In this document: positions 22,947 through 31,372 of the stretch, piece after piece
Layout: every line of letters starts with the position of its first letter
Numbering within the stretch: position 1 is the stretch's first letter
Source of the DNA: CAZYLZ01 sp964648335
GTDB taxonomy: Bacteria; Patescibacteriota; Minisyncoccia; Phycocordibacterales; UBA2100
Reading direction: 5' to 3'
Assembly (NCBI GenBank): GCA_964648335.1
Contig: CAZYLZ010000012.1
Span: 1-38,939 of the forward strand
DNA length: 38,939 bases
Made by a program: the position numbers and the translations under genes
The notes under the pieces: generated by a model
What the model saw: only the letters and a program-made list of their open reading frames with translations
Databases searched by the model: none
Told to the model about the DNA's origin: nothing

Positions 22947-24230
22947 TTATTCTGCCTTGAACACCGCTTTGAGGCTTGTGTATTTATTTGCCGGATCCCA
23001 AAAAAGATATGAGTGCAGTCCTGCATCTTCGTTCGCTTTTATTTGCTCTGCCACCATGTCTGGCGTGTACGGCACCGGATAGTCAAAGCTCTGCAGCCAC
23101 GGACGCATCTTCGATGCCGGGTACGATGGCTTTTCGTAGACAGTCGGCGTCGTTGTGCCGATACGCGTATGGGTAAGTCCTGCAACAGGGCTCGTGGTCC
23201 CTATCGTTCGCTCCACCGCACGCTCCATCGAAAAGTTAACGATGTCGTACGAATGCTCGTTGACCTTCTTGTAGCCATTGAAGCCGCTCGGATAGTGCGA
23301 GGGATAGACCATCGGGTCGATGTAGTCGAAGTACGGGAGCGCACGCTCGAGCACCTGGCCGATACTCAGGTCGTCGTAGTTGGTAGCTGTCATACCGAAG
23401 AGGTCTGCGGACATCACGGGGCCATCGGACCCTGCAGGACGCAGGTTGTCGCGGAGGTACTTATAAAAATTCTCGAGCGATTCTTGTTTGCTTAATCCTT
23501 TGTCCCAGGTGTAGTCGGCTTCTGCCATCGGACCGTCGGACGGAAAACGGATGTAGTCGAAATTTATCTCGTCGAAGCCTATGTCGTATGCATCTTTTGC
23601 TAAGGCGACGACGGTATCCCAGTAGGGCTTGGCTCCCACATCTACGAAGGCGAGACCTTTGTAGTCTTTCCAGACGCCACCACCCTTCTTTTGTACTGCC
23701 TGCTCGGGATGCAATTTTGAGTACAGTGGATTTTGGAATGTAGTAACGCGACCAATGACGTAGATGTTCTTTTCGTGGAGCATCTGCACAAACTCCTGCA
23801 TGTCATCGGCACCGCACGCGTCCGACCGCATTCCTTCGAGAAGCGGGCTCGACGTCTTGAATGCGATCTTGCCGGTGTAGTCGCGAATATCGATAACGAT
23901 TGCATTGAGTTCTGTCGTATCTACCAGCTCGACGAGCTTCTTCCGAAAACTCGGCGTCCCAACAACACACTGCGACATATAGATTGCCTTTACCGCCTCT
24001 GGTGTCGTCACATGAACGACGCCCCTGGGTTGTGATACCACGGATGTCGATGTGGGTGCGAGCATCACACTTGTGACCGGAGTGACGGTTTGCGCTCCTG
24101 CATCAGCATGATACGCAACCGTGGTTGAGAAACGGTCTTGGAACGGCGCCCACGCGATTGCCTTGGTACCAACGTAAAAAAGGAGTACTGCTGCAACCAG
24201 AGAGACTGCTCCTTTACTGAATCCGTTCAT
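22947..24230 (-). CDS. Membrane-anchored DUF4015 glycoside-hydrolase-like protein
   Basis: A 427-residue protein with an N-terminal membrane anchor (about residues 8-24), a Ser/Thr/Val-rich linker and a TIM-barrel-like DUF4015 domain from about residue 75. Recognisable strands include IVIDIRDYTG, YVIGRVTTF, FDEINFDYIRFPSDG and IDPMVYPSHY, the last two carrying the acidic residues expected at the active site. The family is predicted to cleave glycosidic bonds outside the membrane; substrate unknown. I chose MNGFSK because it overlaps the end of the upstream gene by 17 bases and starts the anchor. Confidence 0.82.
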   Translation of the reverse strand: MNGFSKGAVSLVAAVLLFYVGTKAIAWAPFQDRFSTTVAYHADAGAQTVTPVTSVMLAPTSTSVVSQPRGVVHVTTPEAVKAIYMSQCVVGTPSFRKKLVELVDTTELNAIVIDIRDYTGKIAFKTSSPLLEGMRSDACGADDMQEFVQMLHEKNIYVIGRVTTFQNPLYSKLHPEQAVQKKGGGVWKDYKGLAFVDVGAKPYWDTVVALAKDAYDIGFDEINFDYIRFPSDGPMAEADYTWDKGLSKQESLENFYKYLRDNLRPAGSDGPVMSADLFGMTATNYDDLSIGQVLERALPYFDYIDPMVYPSHYPSGFNGYKKVNEHSYDIVNFSMERAVERTIGTTSPVAGLTHTRIGTTTPTVYEKPSYPASKMRPWLQSFDYPVPYTPDMVAEQIKANEDAGLHSYLFWDPANKYTSLKAVFKAE

Positions 24231-24474
24231 GGTCGCGCGTATCGACTGCAGCGGCAACAGGCGACGCCACGACATCGGCGGGGTTATGCTCGGCGTACGC
24301 ATGTGCGCGCACGACCTTCTTGCTTCCCTTGTTGCGGCGAATAACGATACCAACGACAATAAGCAGGAGTCCGGTAATGGTAAGGATTACTGGAAAGAAT
24401 TCTTTCGGAAAGCCGAGCTGCGGGAGGATGACCACCCAGACGCCGAGCGATATAACGATTCCATCTTTGCTCAT
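24214..24474 (-). CDS. Small two-TM membrane protein
   Basis: An 86-residue protein with two hydrophobic spans (about residues 5-20 and 26-45), a basic loop after the second and a polar tail. It overlaps and is probably co-translated with the DUF4015 gene. TATAAT ends 6 bases before the ATG at 24472-24474; the longer frame begins inside the promoter, so this start is preferred. Function unknown. Confidence 0.65.
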   Translation of the reverse strand: MSKDGIVISLGVWVVILPQLGFPKEFFPVILTITGLLLIVVGIVIRRNKGSKKVVRAHAYAEHNPADVVASPVAAAVDTRDHERIQ

Positions 24475-24500
24475 CGGGAGATTATACACTGCTCCGCCCT

Positions 24501-25202
24501 CTATGGTAGTGCGTGTACTATCACGACGAATTCGCCCTTGTCTGACGCATCTTTTTGTATCGCTTCGTGTATAGCGGCGGCGCTTCCCTGATACACGGCC
24601 TCATGGATCTTGGTGAGCTCTTTAGCAACCGACACGGTGCGCTCGGCTGGGATATAGGTTTGCAGCTCGATCAAGAGCTTCATGATTCTATGTGGCGACT
24701 CGAAAAGGACCACCGTGCGCTCTTCGGCAGCGATTGCCTTGAGTGCAGTCTGGCGACCCTTTTTGTGCGGCAAGAAACCTATATAGACAAAGTCGTCAGT
24801 TACGACACCGGCAAGCGAGAGCGCGGCAGTAAGGGAAGACGGACCAGGAATTACCTCAATGCGTGCGTCGAGAGCGTCCTCTAGAAGCGCAGCACGCACA
24901 GCATGCACCAAGAAGGCTCCGGGGTCTGAGATTGCCGGCGTACCGGCGTCGCTCACGAGCGCCACCTTCTTCCCTTCGCCCAAAAACTCGATGACGTGGT
25001 CGGTGGTCTTGCGCTCGGCATGCGCATCAAAACGCATGAGCTTCTTTGATATCTCGTAGTGAGCCAAGAGCTTGCTCGTGACGCGGGTATCTTCGCACAA
25101 AACGAGATCCGCCTCTTTAAGAATGCGGAGCGCCCGAAGGGTTATGTCTTCGAGGTTGCCGATAGGGGTGGCGACGATCGAGAGGGTGCCGGTGTTTGAC
25201 AT
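24501..25202 (-). CDS. rsmI: 16S rRNA 2'-O-ribose C1402 methyltransferase
   Basis: A 233-residue tetrapyrrole-methylase-fold protein with the RsmI signatures ATPIGNLEDIT (residues 11-21), CEDTRVTSKLL, LVSDAGTPAISDPG and a VIPGPSSLTAAL segment, then FLPHKKGRQ. In the family it methylates the ribose of C1402 in the decoding centre of the 30S subunit, using SAM. The frame is open for 76 further codons upstream, but the ATG at 25200-25202 fits family length and has TATTCT 4 bases upstream. Confidence 0.94.
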   Translation of the reverse strand: MSNTGTLSIVATPIGNLEDITLRALRILKEADLVLCEDTRVTSKLLAHYEISKKLMRFDAHAERKTTDHVIEFLGEGKKVALVSDAGTPAISDPGAFLVHAVRAALLEDALDARIEVIPGPSSLTAALSLAGVVTDDFVYIGFLPHKKGRQTALKAIAAEERTVVLFESPHRIMKLLIELQTYIPAERTVSVAKELTKIHEAVYQGSAAAIHEAIQKDASDKGEFVVIVHALP

Positions 25203-25725
25203 ATTTAGAATATTACCATGTAATGCGATTCTGGCAATCTCTCGGCAAACAGGGTACAAACGCCTCGCAAAGCCAAGTGCTTTAAGTCTTTTCTTTCGCA
25301 GCAGTAGGTAAAAAAGGTCGCTATTCAGGCAGCACCTGCACTGATGCTGGCGCGAGCGTCCGCTATGCCACAAGGGCACTTCCACAGTTCTACGACCGAG
25401 TACGGTCAAGAACTGTTGGTCGCGAGACACCTTTTTATACCTACATGCTGCCGGGAGTTGAATTCAGGAATTCTTGTATTCAGAACACGCGCTGCTCATG
25501 CTTTAAAACAGTGTCTCGCAGCGTGACGGCGGTTTTGTATTCCTCCTCCCCTGAGTTAGGGGAGGAATACAAGGAGGGGTATTCTGAATTCAATAACGTT
25601 CTTCGGTCTCTTCATACCTCCCTCTCTTTTTAAGAGAGGGATTGAGGGAGAGTTGGTTAATTAAATACAGGACCAACTCCCCCTTTGTCCCCCTCTTAGA
25701 AAGAGTGGGAGGAAATGCCTGGACT
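25203..25725. repeat. Non-coding region with three GC-rich palindromes and an inverted repeat
   Basis: No credible gene lies here. Palindromes are centred near 25554 (GTATTCCTC...GAGGAATAC), 25628 (CCCTCTCT...AGAGAGGG) and 25700 (CCCTCTT...AAGAGTGGG), spaced about 73 bases apart. An inverted repeat, TTGAATTCAG (from about 25456) and CTGAATTCAA (to about 25593), brackets the first palindrome. The segment looks like a degenerate dispersed palindromic element rather than a gene. The palindromes may also end transcription of the carboxypeptidase gene. Confidence 0.5.
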
Positions 25726-26856
25726 CTAAAAATACTTTCGTTTTACGTATTGCAGCAATACCTGCGCATCCTGCTTCTGATTCTCGGAACCAAGCAGAAT
25801 GATAACTACCCGGTGAGTATCGGTACCCTTTGTAAGATCGAAGACGAAGAGTCCTGTTTCTTTCGCCTCGTCTGTGTTCCCTATCTTTCCTCCGACGAAC
25901 CCATCCTTGCCCTGAAAGTCGTTAAAGTTCCGCAGGTCTTTTATTTTTGGCACTCCATACTCGGTCTCGCCCAAGTCTCCCGCTGTGATCTTGAGGATAA
26001 AGCTCTTGTGCTCGCTTATGTAACGTGCAAGCGAAAGTAAGTCGGTGACGCTCGAAACGTTGCCGGCATCGAGACCGGCCGGATCAGTAAATTGAGTGTC
26101 CTCGAGCCCAAGCTCGGCAGCTTTGGTATTCATGCGATCGATGAACCAGGTGCGGCCCAGGCGTGCAGCAAAGGTCTCGGCTGCTTCGTTGCTCGATTCC
26201 ATCAAGAGTGGAAAGAGGAGTTGATATGCGTTGATGCTCTGCCCTGCCTTGAGGCGCCGTATCGTGGTACCGACGAGGGCCTCCTTCGGCACAATCAGGT
26301 CGTCCGTGAGTGGAATGTATTCTGCAGCGACGAGTGCCGTCATAAGCTTAGTTAAAGATGCAATCGGCGCGCTATCACTCTCGCCTTTATGCACATACAC
26401 GGTCTCACCGTCGAGGTCGGCCACGAGGTAGCGCGGAGCGCTCACGCCCTGCACGCGAGAACCCGGCAGTACGGTGCCGGATTCTGTCGCCGTCGCGACC
26501 TCGGCAATCGAGAAATTATTCAACTGTAGTTGCGCCTCTCCCGAAGCGGCGACGCTCGCCACCTGAGTAGCCTTGGTCACCTCCGCACTAGCAAGTCGAG
26601 CGTTCGAATTGAGGTAGCTCTGTCCGAAGAATACGAAAAAAGCGACGAAGAATCCGGTCGCAACCACCAAGGGATGTTGGAGCACGAACGCGAAGGCCTC
26701 GGGCAGTACACGCTCACCCGAGCGGTCGAATGATGCGAGCGTCGATTCGACGAGCATCTCGTCCCAGCCCTCTCGAACGAGTGTCTCGAGGATGGTCTTC
26801 TTGTCGTGGCCACGACGTAATCCTTCGGCAACGAGCGTAACAAGTTCGTACTGCAT
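25726..26856 (-). CDS. D-alanyl-D-alanine carboxypeptidase (S11 family, DacA-like)
   Basis: A 376-residue protein: an N-terminal helical module (about 1-45) resembling the small domain seen in CPR envelope proteins, a membrane anchor (about 62-80) and an S11 serine hydrolase domain from about 140. Active-site motifs are SLTK (S167-K170) and SSN (S221-N223); the third motif reads KIG (324-326) instead of KTG. It would trim D-Ala from peptidoglycan stem peptides outside the membrane. The ATG at 26854-26856 has TATGAT 9 bases upstream. Whether KIG lowers activity is unknown. Confidence 0.88.
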   Translation of the reverse strand: MQYELVTLVAEGLRRGHDKKTILETLVREGWDEMLVESTLASFDRSGERVLPEAFAFVLQHPLVVATGFFVAFFVFFGQSYLNSNARLASAEVTKATQVASVAASGEAQLQLNNFSIAEVATATESGTVLPGSRVQGVSAPRYLVADLDGETVYVHKGESDSAPIASLTKLMTALVAAEYIPLTDDLIVPKEALVGTTIRRLKAGQSINAYQLLFPLLMESSNEAAETFAARLGRTWFIDRMNTKAAELGLEDTQFTDPAGLDAGNVSSVTDLLSLARYISEHKSFILKITAGDLGETEYGVPKIKDLRNFNDFQGKDGFVGGKIGNTDEAKETGLFVFDLTKGTDTHRVVIILLGSENQKQDAQVLLQYVKRKYF

Positions 26857-26925
26857 GCAGGCACTATCATACCGCATTGTGCCACTAGCATTTCAACAAA
26901 ACGCTCAATCATGAAGGCTGTGATT

Positions 26926-26954
26926 TTGACCACAATATACAATTCTGTTATTTT
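26926..26954 (+). promoter_or_regulatory. Probable promoter of the PgeF-like gene
   Basis: -35 TTGACC (26926-26931), 17-nt spacer, weak -10 TATTTT (26949-26954). Confidence 0.4.
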
Positions 26955-26991
26955 GCAATTAGCATGATCAAACCAATAACAGGAGGCGTCA

Positions 26992-27873
26992 GTGTCAGTG
27001 CTACAAAAGGACAAGCCGCTCTGTCTTCCCTTTGGCGGGACAGGTAGGCGTGTCGAGGTCGGACCAATCCGATTTACAGCGGCGGCCTTTGGCCAGCCGT
27101 ACGAATATACCCTCAACCACTTCCAGAAGCCCGACGATGCAAAGCGCGAACCGCAGCTGGCGCTGAGGATAGCGCAAGCGCTCGTTTCGGTAGATGCGAC
27201 CGAGGTCTATGCGACACGTCCTTCGACGGCCAATGCCAAGATCGTCGAGCGACACGTCCTAAACCAGAACATCTACATCGGCCATGGCGTCACGCTCAGG
27301 CGCAATGGCAAAAAGCCGGCCGACGGCACGATGCTCGGACGAAACCAAGCCAGTGCCATGACCGCAGGCGGTTGCCCACGCGTCGTATTGGTACGCGGCA
27401 GCAAGATGGTAGATGCACATGCGGGACGCGACTCGCTTCTGGAAAGAACCGATGTCGTACGTTCCGTACGGGTACGTAAGCATGCGAGCGTCATCGATTC
27501 GATGCTCGAAAAACTCGACGTGCGCTCCGATCTGGATGCTGCGGAAGTATCTGCGTACGTATTCTATGCAATAAAGCCCGAACGCTTTACTCACGAGACC
27601 ACGCATCATACGTACGGCGGATACAACGCAAACCTTCCGACGTACATCGCACAGCGGTGGCGAAACAGCGGCGGGCAGATGACGTTCACGAAAGACGGGA
27701 CGGTGATCTGTCTCGACCTGCCGATGCTCATACGAGCGCAGCTCGTAAAGCTCGGCGTTCCGGAATCGCAGATAGACCTCTCGAGCGCCTACGCGCCCGA
27801 TGACCTTCTGTACGACACGCGGGGCGAAAATCCTTCGGCACGCAACCTGGTCGTCATATCCCGTCATGCGTAA
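26992..27873 (+). CDS. Divergent PgeF/YfiH-like (Cu-oxidase_4, laccase-domain) protein
   Basis: A 293-residue protein with scattered YfiH landmarks in order: GHGVTLRR (97-104), an ADG segment, AGGCPRV (C128) in place of ADCxPV, DAHAGRDSL (H143) in place of HAGWRG, and a C-terminal LDLPMLIRAQLVKLGVPES. YfiH proteins are Zn-dependent purine nucleoside phosphorylase/deaminase enzymes, or the PgeF peptidoglycan-editing factor. The middle region is diverged and the metal set may be incomplete. The GTG start is chosen because AGGAGG lies 5 bases before it. It is monocistronic with a strong terminator. Confidence 0.62.
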   Translation: MSVLQKDKPLCLPFGGTGRRVEVGPIRFTAAAFGQPYEYTLNHFQKPDDAKREPQLALRIAQALVSVDATEVYATRPSTANAKIVERHVLNQNIYIGHGVTLRRNGKKPADGTMLGRNQASAMTAGGCPRVVLVRGSKMVDAHAGRDSLLERTDVVRSVRVRKHASVIDSMLEKLDVRSDLDAAEVSAYVFYAIKPERFTHETTHHTYGGYNANLPTYIAQRWRNSGGQMTFTKDGTVICLDLPMLIRAQLVKLGVPESQIDLSSAYAPDDLLYDTRGENPSARNLVVISRHA

Positions 27874-27881
27874 GCTCTTTC

Positions 27882-27914
27882 AAGGCCGCCCATCTCTGGG
27901 CGGCCTTTCTTTTC
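27882..27914 (+). terminator. Terminator after the PgeF-like gene
   Basis: A perfect 11-bp stem (AAGGCCGCCCA / TGGGCGGCCTT, loop TCTC) is followed by TCTTTT. Confidence 0.92.
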
Positions 27915-27943
27915 AAACGGCAAGGGATAGGTATAGTGGGTAT

Positions 27944-29029
27944 ATGACCAAAAAGATTCGCGTAGGCATCCTGTTTGGAGGCAAATCGGCCGAGCACGAG
28001 GTGTCGCTTCTCTCCGCACAGAATGTCATGGACGCTATCGATAAGAAACGATTCGAGATCGTTGCGATCGCTATCCAAAAAAACGGTTCGTGGGTACTGC
28101 CCCGAAGTGGCGACTTCCTGCTCAATCGCGGCGATGCTAAGAAGATTACCCTGAACCAACAGGCGACGTCGCCCGTCGCCCTCCTGCCCGAAAAGCACGG
28201 CGCACTCTCGGAAGGATCGGGTACGGCTGGCACGGTCGACGTGGTGTTCCCTATCCTCCACGGACCCTTCGGCGAGGACGGCACGGTACAGGGCTTGCTC
28301 AAACTCGCAGGAATCCCATTTGTCGGTGCGAGCGTCCTCGGTTCGGCAGTCGGCATGGATAAGGATGTAATGAAGCGACTTTTGCGCGATGCAAAGATAC
28401 CGATAGCCAAGTTCGTCACAATCCTGCGCGGTGAAAAGATTGATACGAAAGCTATCGTTAAAAAACTAGGGCTCCCGCTCTTTGTAAAACCGGCGAATCT
28501 TGGCTCTTCGGTGGGAGTGCACAAGGTGAAGAAGTCGTCAGACTTGGCGACCGCGATCGAGGATGCTTTCCGATACGACACGAAGATACTCGTCGAAGAG
28601 TTCGTCGATGCCCGCGAAATAGAGTGCGCGGTCCTTGGAAATCGAGCTCCGATAGCTTCTGGCATAGGCGAGATCATCCCGAGCCACGAGTTTTACTCGT
28701 ACGACGCGAAATACCTCGACCCCGAGGGCGCCCGGCTCGAGATTCCTGCCAAGATTCCGAAGACGGTTGCGCGCGAGGCGCAGAAGCTTGCGCTCGCGAC
28801 GTTTAAAGCGCTCTCGTGCGAAGGTCTCGGTCGCGTAGACATGTTTCTTACCAAACGAGGACGTCTCTTGGTAAACGAGATAAATACCATGCCCGGTTTT
28901 ACCCAAATCAGCATGTATCCAAAGCTGTGGGCAGAAGCAGGCATATCTTACAGTGACCTCATCACACGCCTTATCGAGCTCGCGATCGAACGATTCGAGA
29001 CGGAAAAGAAGCTGCAGACCAACCGCTAG
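27944..29029 (+). CDS. ddl: D-alanine--D-alanine ligase
   Basis: A 361-residue ATP-grasp enzyme. The N-terminus has GGKSAEHEVSLLSA, the central part HGPFGEDGTVQGLL, then LFVKPANLGSSVGVHKV for ATP binding and a C-terminal VNEINTMPGFT metal/substrate loop. It joins two D-Ala for peptidoglycan precursors in the cytoplasm. The ATG at 27944 is preferred over the longer frame: TATAGT ends exactly 6 bases upstream, and the upstream terminator lies within the longer frame. A Mur ligase gene follows 21 bases downstream. Confidence 0.95.
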   Translation: MTKKIRVGILFGGKSAEHEVSLLSAQNVMDAIDKKRFEIVAIAIQKNGSWVLPRSGDFLLNRGDAKKITLNQQATSPVALLPEKHGALSEGSGTAGTVDVVFPILHGPFGEDGTVQGLLKLAGIPFVGASVLGSAVGMDKDVMKRLLRDAKIPIAKFVTILRGEKIDTKAIVKKLGLPLFVKPANLGSSVGVHKVKKSSDLATAIEDAFRYDTKILVEEFVDAREIECAVLGNRAPIASGIGEIIPSHEFYSYDAKYLDPEGARLEIPAKIPKTVAREAQKLALATFKALSCEGLGRVDMFLTKRGRLLVNEINTMPGFTQISMYPKLWAEAGISYSDLITRLIELAIERFETEKKLQTNR

Positions 29030-29050
29030 TTGCGTGATAGCATGGCCTCC

Positions 29051-30460
29051 ATGAACTGGAAAAAGGTGCACGTGATAGGTATCGGCGGAGTCGGCATGTC
29101 GGCTGTTGCGCGGCTTCTGCGCGAATCCGGTGCCGAGGTTACGGGCTCGGACGAGGGCGTCTACCCGCCCATCAGCACCTTCCTCGAAAACGAAGGGATT
29201 GGTTGGCAGCCCTACAGCGCGAGCAATATCCCGGCAGACGCCGACATGATCATGATCGGTAAAAACGCCAAGCTCGTTCCCGAGACCAACGAGGAGGTCC
29301 GTGCTGCATACGAGAGCGGCAAACTCATCCTCTCATTCCCCGAGGTGCTCGGCGCGCTCTCGCAAAACAAAGACACGGTTGTCGTCGCAGGAAGCTACGG
29401 CAAGTCGACAACTGCTGCCATGCTTTCGCATTGCCTCGTACATGCCGGCAAAGCGCCGTCATTCTTCATCGGTGCTATCCCCTTCACCCCCGGGACCAAT
29501 GCACAGATAGGCGCCGGAGATTTGTTTGTCATGGAGGGCGACGAGTATCCTTCGTCAAACACCGATCCTCGTTCAAAATTCTTGCACCTGCACCCGACTC
29601 ATCTATTACTCACGCCACTCGCTCACGACCACATAAACGTCTTTCCGACGCCAGACTCGTACGTCAATCCGTTCAAAGAGCTTGTGACGCTTGTGACTCC
29701 CGGCGGCACCATCACGGCCTGCGTCGAGGGAGAGCTTTCGAGTGGTGTGATCGCGTTTGCCGATCGCGAGCTTACGACATACGGATTCGAACACGGCGAC
29801 TGGCAAGCCGCCTCTGTAATCTGGGGCGAGACGACTCTTTTTACGATCACGCACAAAGGCTCGCCTGTCTGCGAGGTCGCCACAACGCTCCTTGGAGAGC
29901 ACAACATCCAGAATATTGTCGGCGCCGCGGCGTTTCTCGTCGGCAATCGATTTCTTACGGCACCCGAGTTCGTCGCGGCGATGGCGAACTTTCAAGGTAT
30001 CAAACGCAGGCTCGACCGGCTTACGAAAAGCTCGTCAGTACCGTGCTTCGAGGGCTTCGGATCATCGGACGCCAAGGCGAAATCCGCAATCTCCGCCATC
30101 AAGCTACACTTCCCCGAAAAGCGCCTCGTGGTCGTATTCGAGCCGCACACGTTCAGTTGGCGTAATCGCGCGACCATGCACTGGTACGATACGACTTTCA
30201 AGGATGTTGCTACGATGTTGGTCTACCACCCAGCCGAGCAGGGTGCAGCGACACACGAGCAAGCAACCCACGAAGACATCATGGCGCGTCTCGCAAGCGC
30301 GCAGGTTTCTGCAGCTCCGGCCTCGACTCCCGAGGATGTCATGTCATGGCTCAATGAGGAGGTGCGCAAAGATGACGTAGTGCTCATCCTCACTTCGGGG
30401 CCGATGGACGGACTCGTAGAAACGATACCCTCGTGGCTCGATTCACACTTCTCTCAGTAG
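29051..30460 (+). CDS. Mur ligase, MurC/Mpl-type
   Basis: A 469-residue three-domain Mur ligase. The N-terminal domain starts VHVIGIGGVGM; the ATP-binding loop is AGSYGKSTTA; then FVMEGDEYPSSNTDPRSKF and FQGIKRRLD. The last two resemble Mpl (murein tripeptide recycling ligase) more than MurC, but in a reduced genome it may serve as the L-Ala-adding ligase. It works in the cytoplasm on UDP-MurNAc. A second ATG at 29042 is possible; 29051 matches the family N-terminus. It follows ddl on the same strand. Confidence 0.85.
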   Translation: MNWKKVHVIGIGGVGMSAVARLLRESGAEVTGSDEGVYPPISTFLENEGIGWQPYSASNIPADADMIMIGKNAKLVPETNEEVRAAYESGKLILSFPEVLGALSQNKDTVVVAGSYGKSTTAAMLSHCLVHAGKAPSFFIGAIPFTPGTNAQIGAGDLFVMEGDEYPSSNTDPRSKFLHLHPTHLLLTPLAHDHINVFPTPDSYVNPFKELVTLVTPGGTITACVEGELSSGVIAFADRELTTYGFEHGDWQAASVIWGETTLFTITHKGSPVCEVATTLLGEHNIQNIVGAAAFLVGNRFLTAPEFVAAMANFQGIKRRLDRLTKSSSVPCFEGFGSSDAKAKSAISAIKLHFPEKRLVVVFEPHTFSWRNRATMHWYDTTFKDVATMLVYHPAEQGAATHEQATHEDIMARLASAQVSAAPASTPEDVMSWLNEEVRKDDVVLILTSGPMDGLVETIPSWLDSHFSQ

Positions 30461-30465
30461 TCACC

Positions 30466-30510
30466 TTGCAAGAAAACGAGATACTGGTGTAGATTAGGTA
30501 CTGGTACCTA
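30466..30510 (+). promoter_or_regulatory. Promoter and start-site palindrome of the 57-aa gene
   Basis: -35 TTGCAA (30466-30471), 18-nt spacer, -10 TAGATT (30490-30495). The palindrome TAGGTAC-TG-GTACCTA (30495-30510) covers the expected start site and could be an operator. Confidence 0.5.
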
Positions 30511-30522
30511 GAGGAGGAGACG

Positions 30523-30696
30523 ATGAGTAAACGTGAGTCTGGAAAGAATGCCAAACCACCGGTGACGCCCCTCGCCGCCCAAGAAGGCGCTGGCAAGAAG
30601 AAGCCCGAAACCAAGACTTCGAGCGGACGCCCGCCCGAAGGTCAGGCATGCTACGACGACCGCGATTGCGGAACAAACTATATTGGACGTCGCTAA
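30523..30696 (+). CDS. Small basic protein, 57 aa
   Basis: A 57-residue frame with ATG at 30523, preceded by GAGGAGGAGA, the richest ribosome-binding site of the window, and followed after TAA by a strong terminator. The first 40 residues are rich in Lys, Pro, Gly and Ala and likely disordered; the end carries CYDDRDCG, two cysteines six positions apart, then an aromatic/basic finish. No family recognised. The compact promoter-gene-terminator unit supports a real gene. Confidence 0.7.
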   Translation: MSKRESGKNAKPPVTPLAAQEGAGKKKPETKTSSGRPPEGQACYDDRDCGTNYIGRR

Positions 30697-30715
30697 GCGA
30701 CTCCGGCACGAACTC

Positions 30716-30747
30716 GAGAGCCCGCACGATCTGCGGGCTCTCTTCTT
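30716..30747 (+). terminator. Terminator of the 57-aa gene
   Basis: An 11-bp stem (GAGAGCCCGCA / TGCGGGCTCTC, 5-base loop) is followed by TTCTT. Confidence 0.88.
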
Positions 30748-30774
30748 GTATACGCTAACCATGCGATTATTTCC

Positions 30775-31347
30775 CTACCGACGCCGCGGCTCGCGACGCA
30801 GCAAAACCGAAGCAAGATACAACGTTCCGAACAGCTGGATCGTTCCCATGATAAGAAAAAGTGTCTGGAACGAGGTATAGGTAACTATCATTCCTCCGCA
30901 CAAAGCTGCAAGACCAGTTGCTATCTTGTCGCGTCCAGAACTGAGACCCCAGGCAGTCGCGTCATATTTGTCGCGCGCGACGTTCTCGTGAAAGAGTGCG
31001 AGCCAGGTAGGATTGGAAAGTGCGAGAGCGAAGCCCAGACCCGCCTGGATAGCAAAGAACTGCCACGGATTAGAAACGAGCGTATAGCCGAAGGTAAAGA
31101 GTGTCGTGAGCGAATACCCTACCAACAGTACGTATCGTTTTGGAAGATGGTCAGACACGTAGCCGATACAAATGGTGCAGACGCCGGTCACGACCAGATA
31201 GATGGACCAGGCCCAGGATATATCGAAGACGTTTCCACCAACCGTTCCGGCAAATACGGCAAATAATGGACCGAGTAATCCATCGGCAAAATTCCAGACA
31301 TTACTCGATATGAGGAGCGTTGCAGCCAGACGATTGAGCCGTGACAT
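30775..31347 (-). CDS. Half-size MFS-type transporter (six TM)
   Basis: A 190-residue protein with six membrane spans. The loop between spans 2 and 3 carries GYVSDHLPKRYVLL, matching MFS motif A (GxxxDxxGRR). Ordinary MFS carriers have 12 spans in about 400 residues, so this is one half; it may dimerise, or be a trimmed descendant. The C-terminus is intact with a basic tail. TATACT ends 6 bases before the ATG at 31345-31347. It lies 25 bases after murA. Confidence 0.75.
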   Translation of the reverse strand: MSRLNRLAATLLISSNVWNFADGLLGPLFAVFAGTVGGNVFDISWAWSIYLVVTGVCTICIGYVSDHLPKRYVLLVGYSLTTLFTFGYTLVSNPWQFFAIQAGLGFALALSNPTWLALFHENVARDKYDATAWGLSSGRDKIATGLAALCGGMIVTYTSFQTLFLIMGTIQLFGTLYLASVLLRREPRRR

Positions 31348-31372
31348 GCGAAAAGTATAGCAAGGCCCAACG

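Noticed and set aside
25539..25720. CRISPR-like array
   Set aside because: The three palindromes have different sequences, there are no identical direct repeats and no cas genes nearby.
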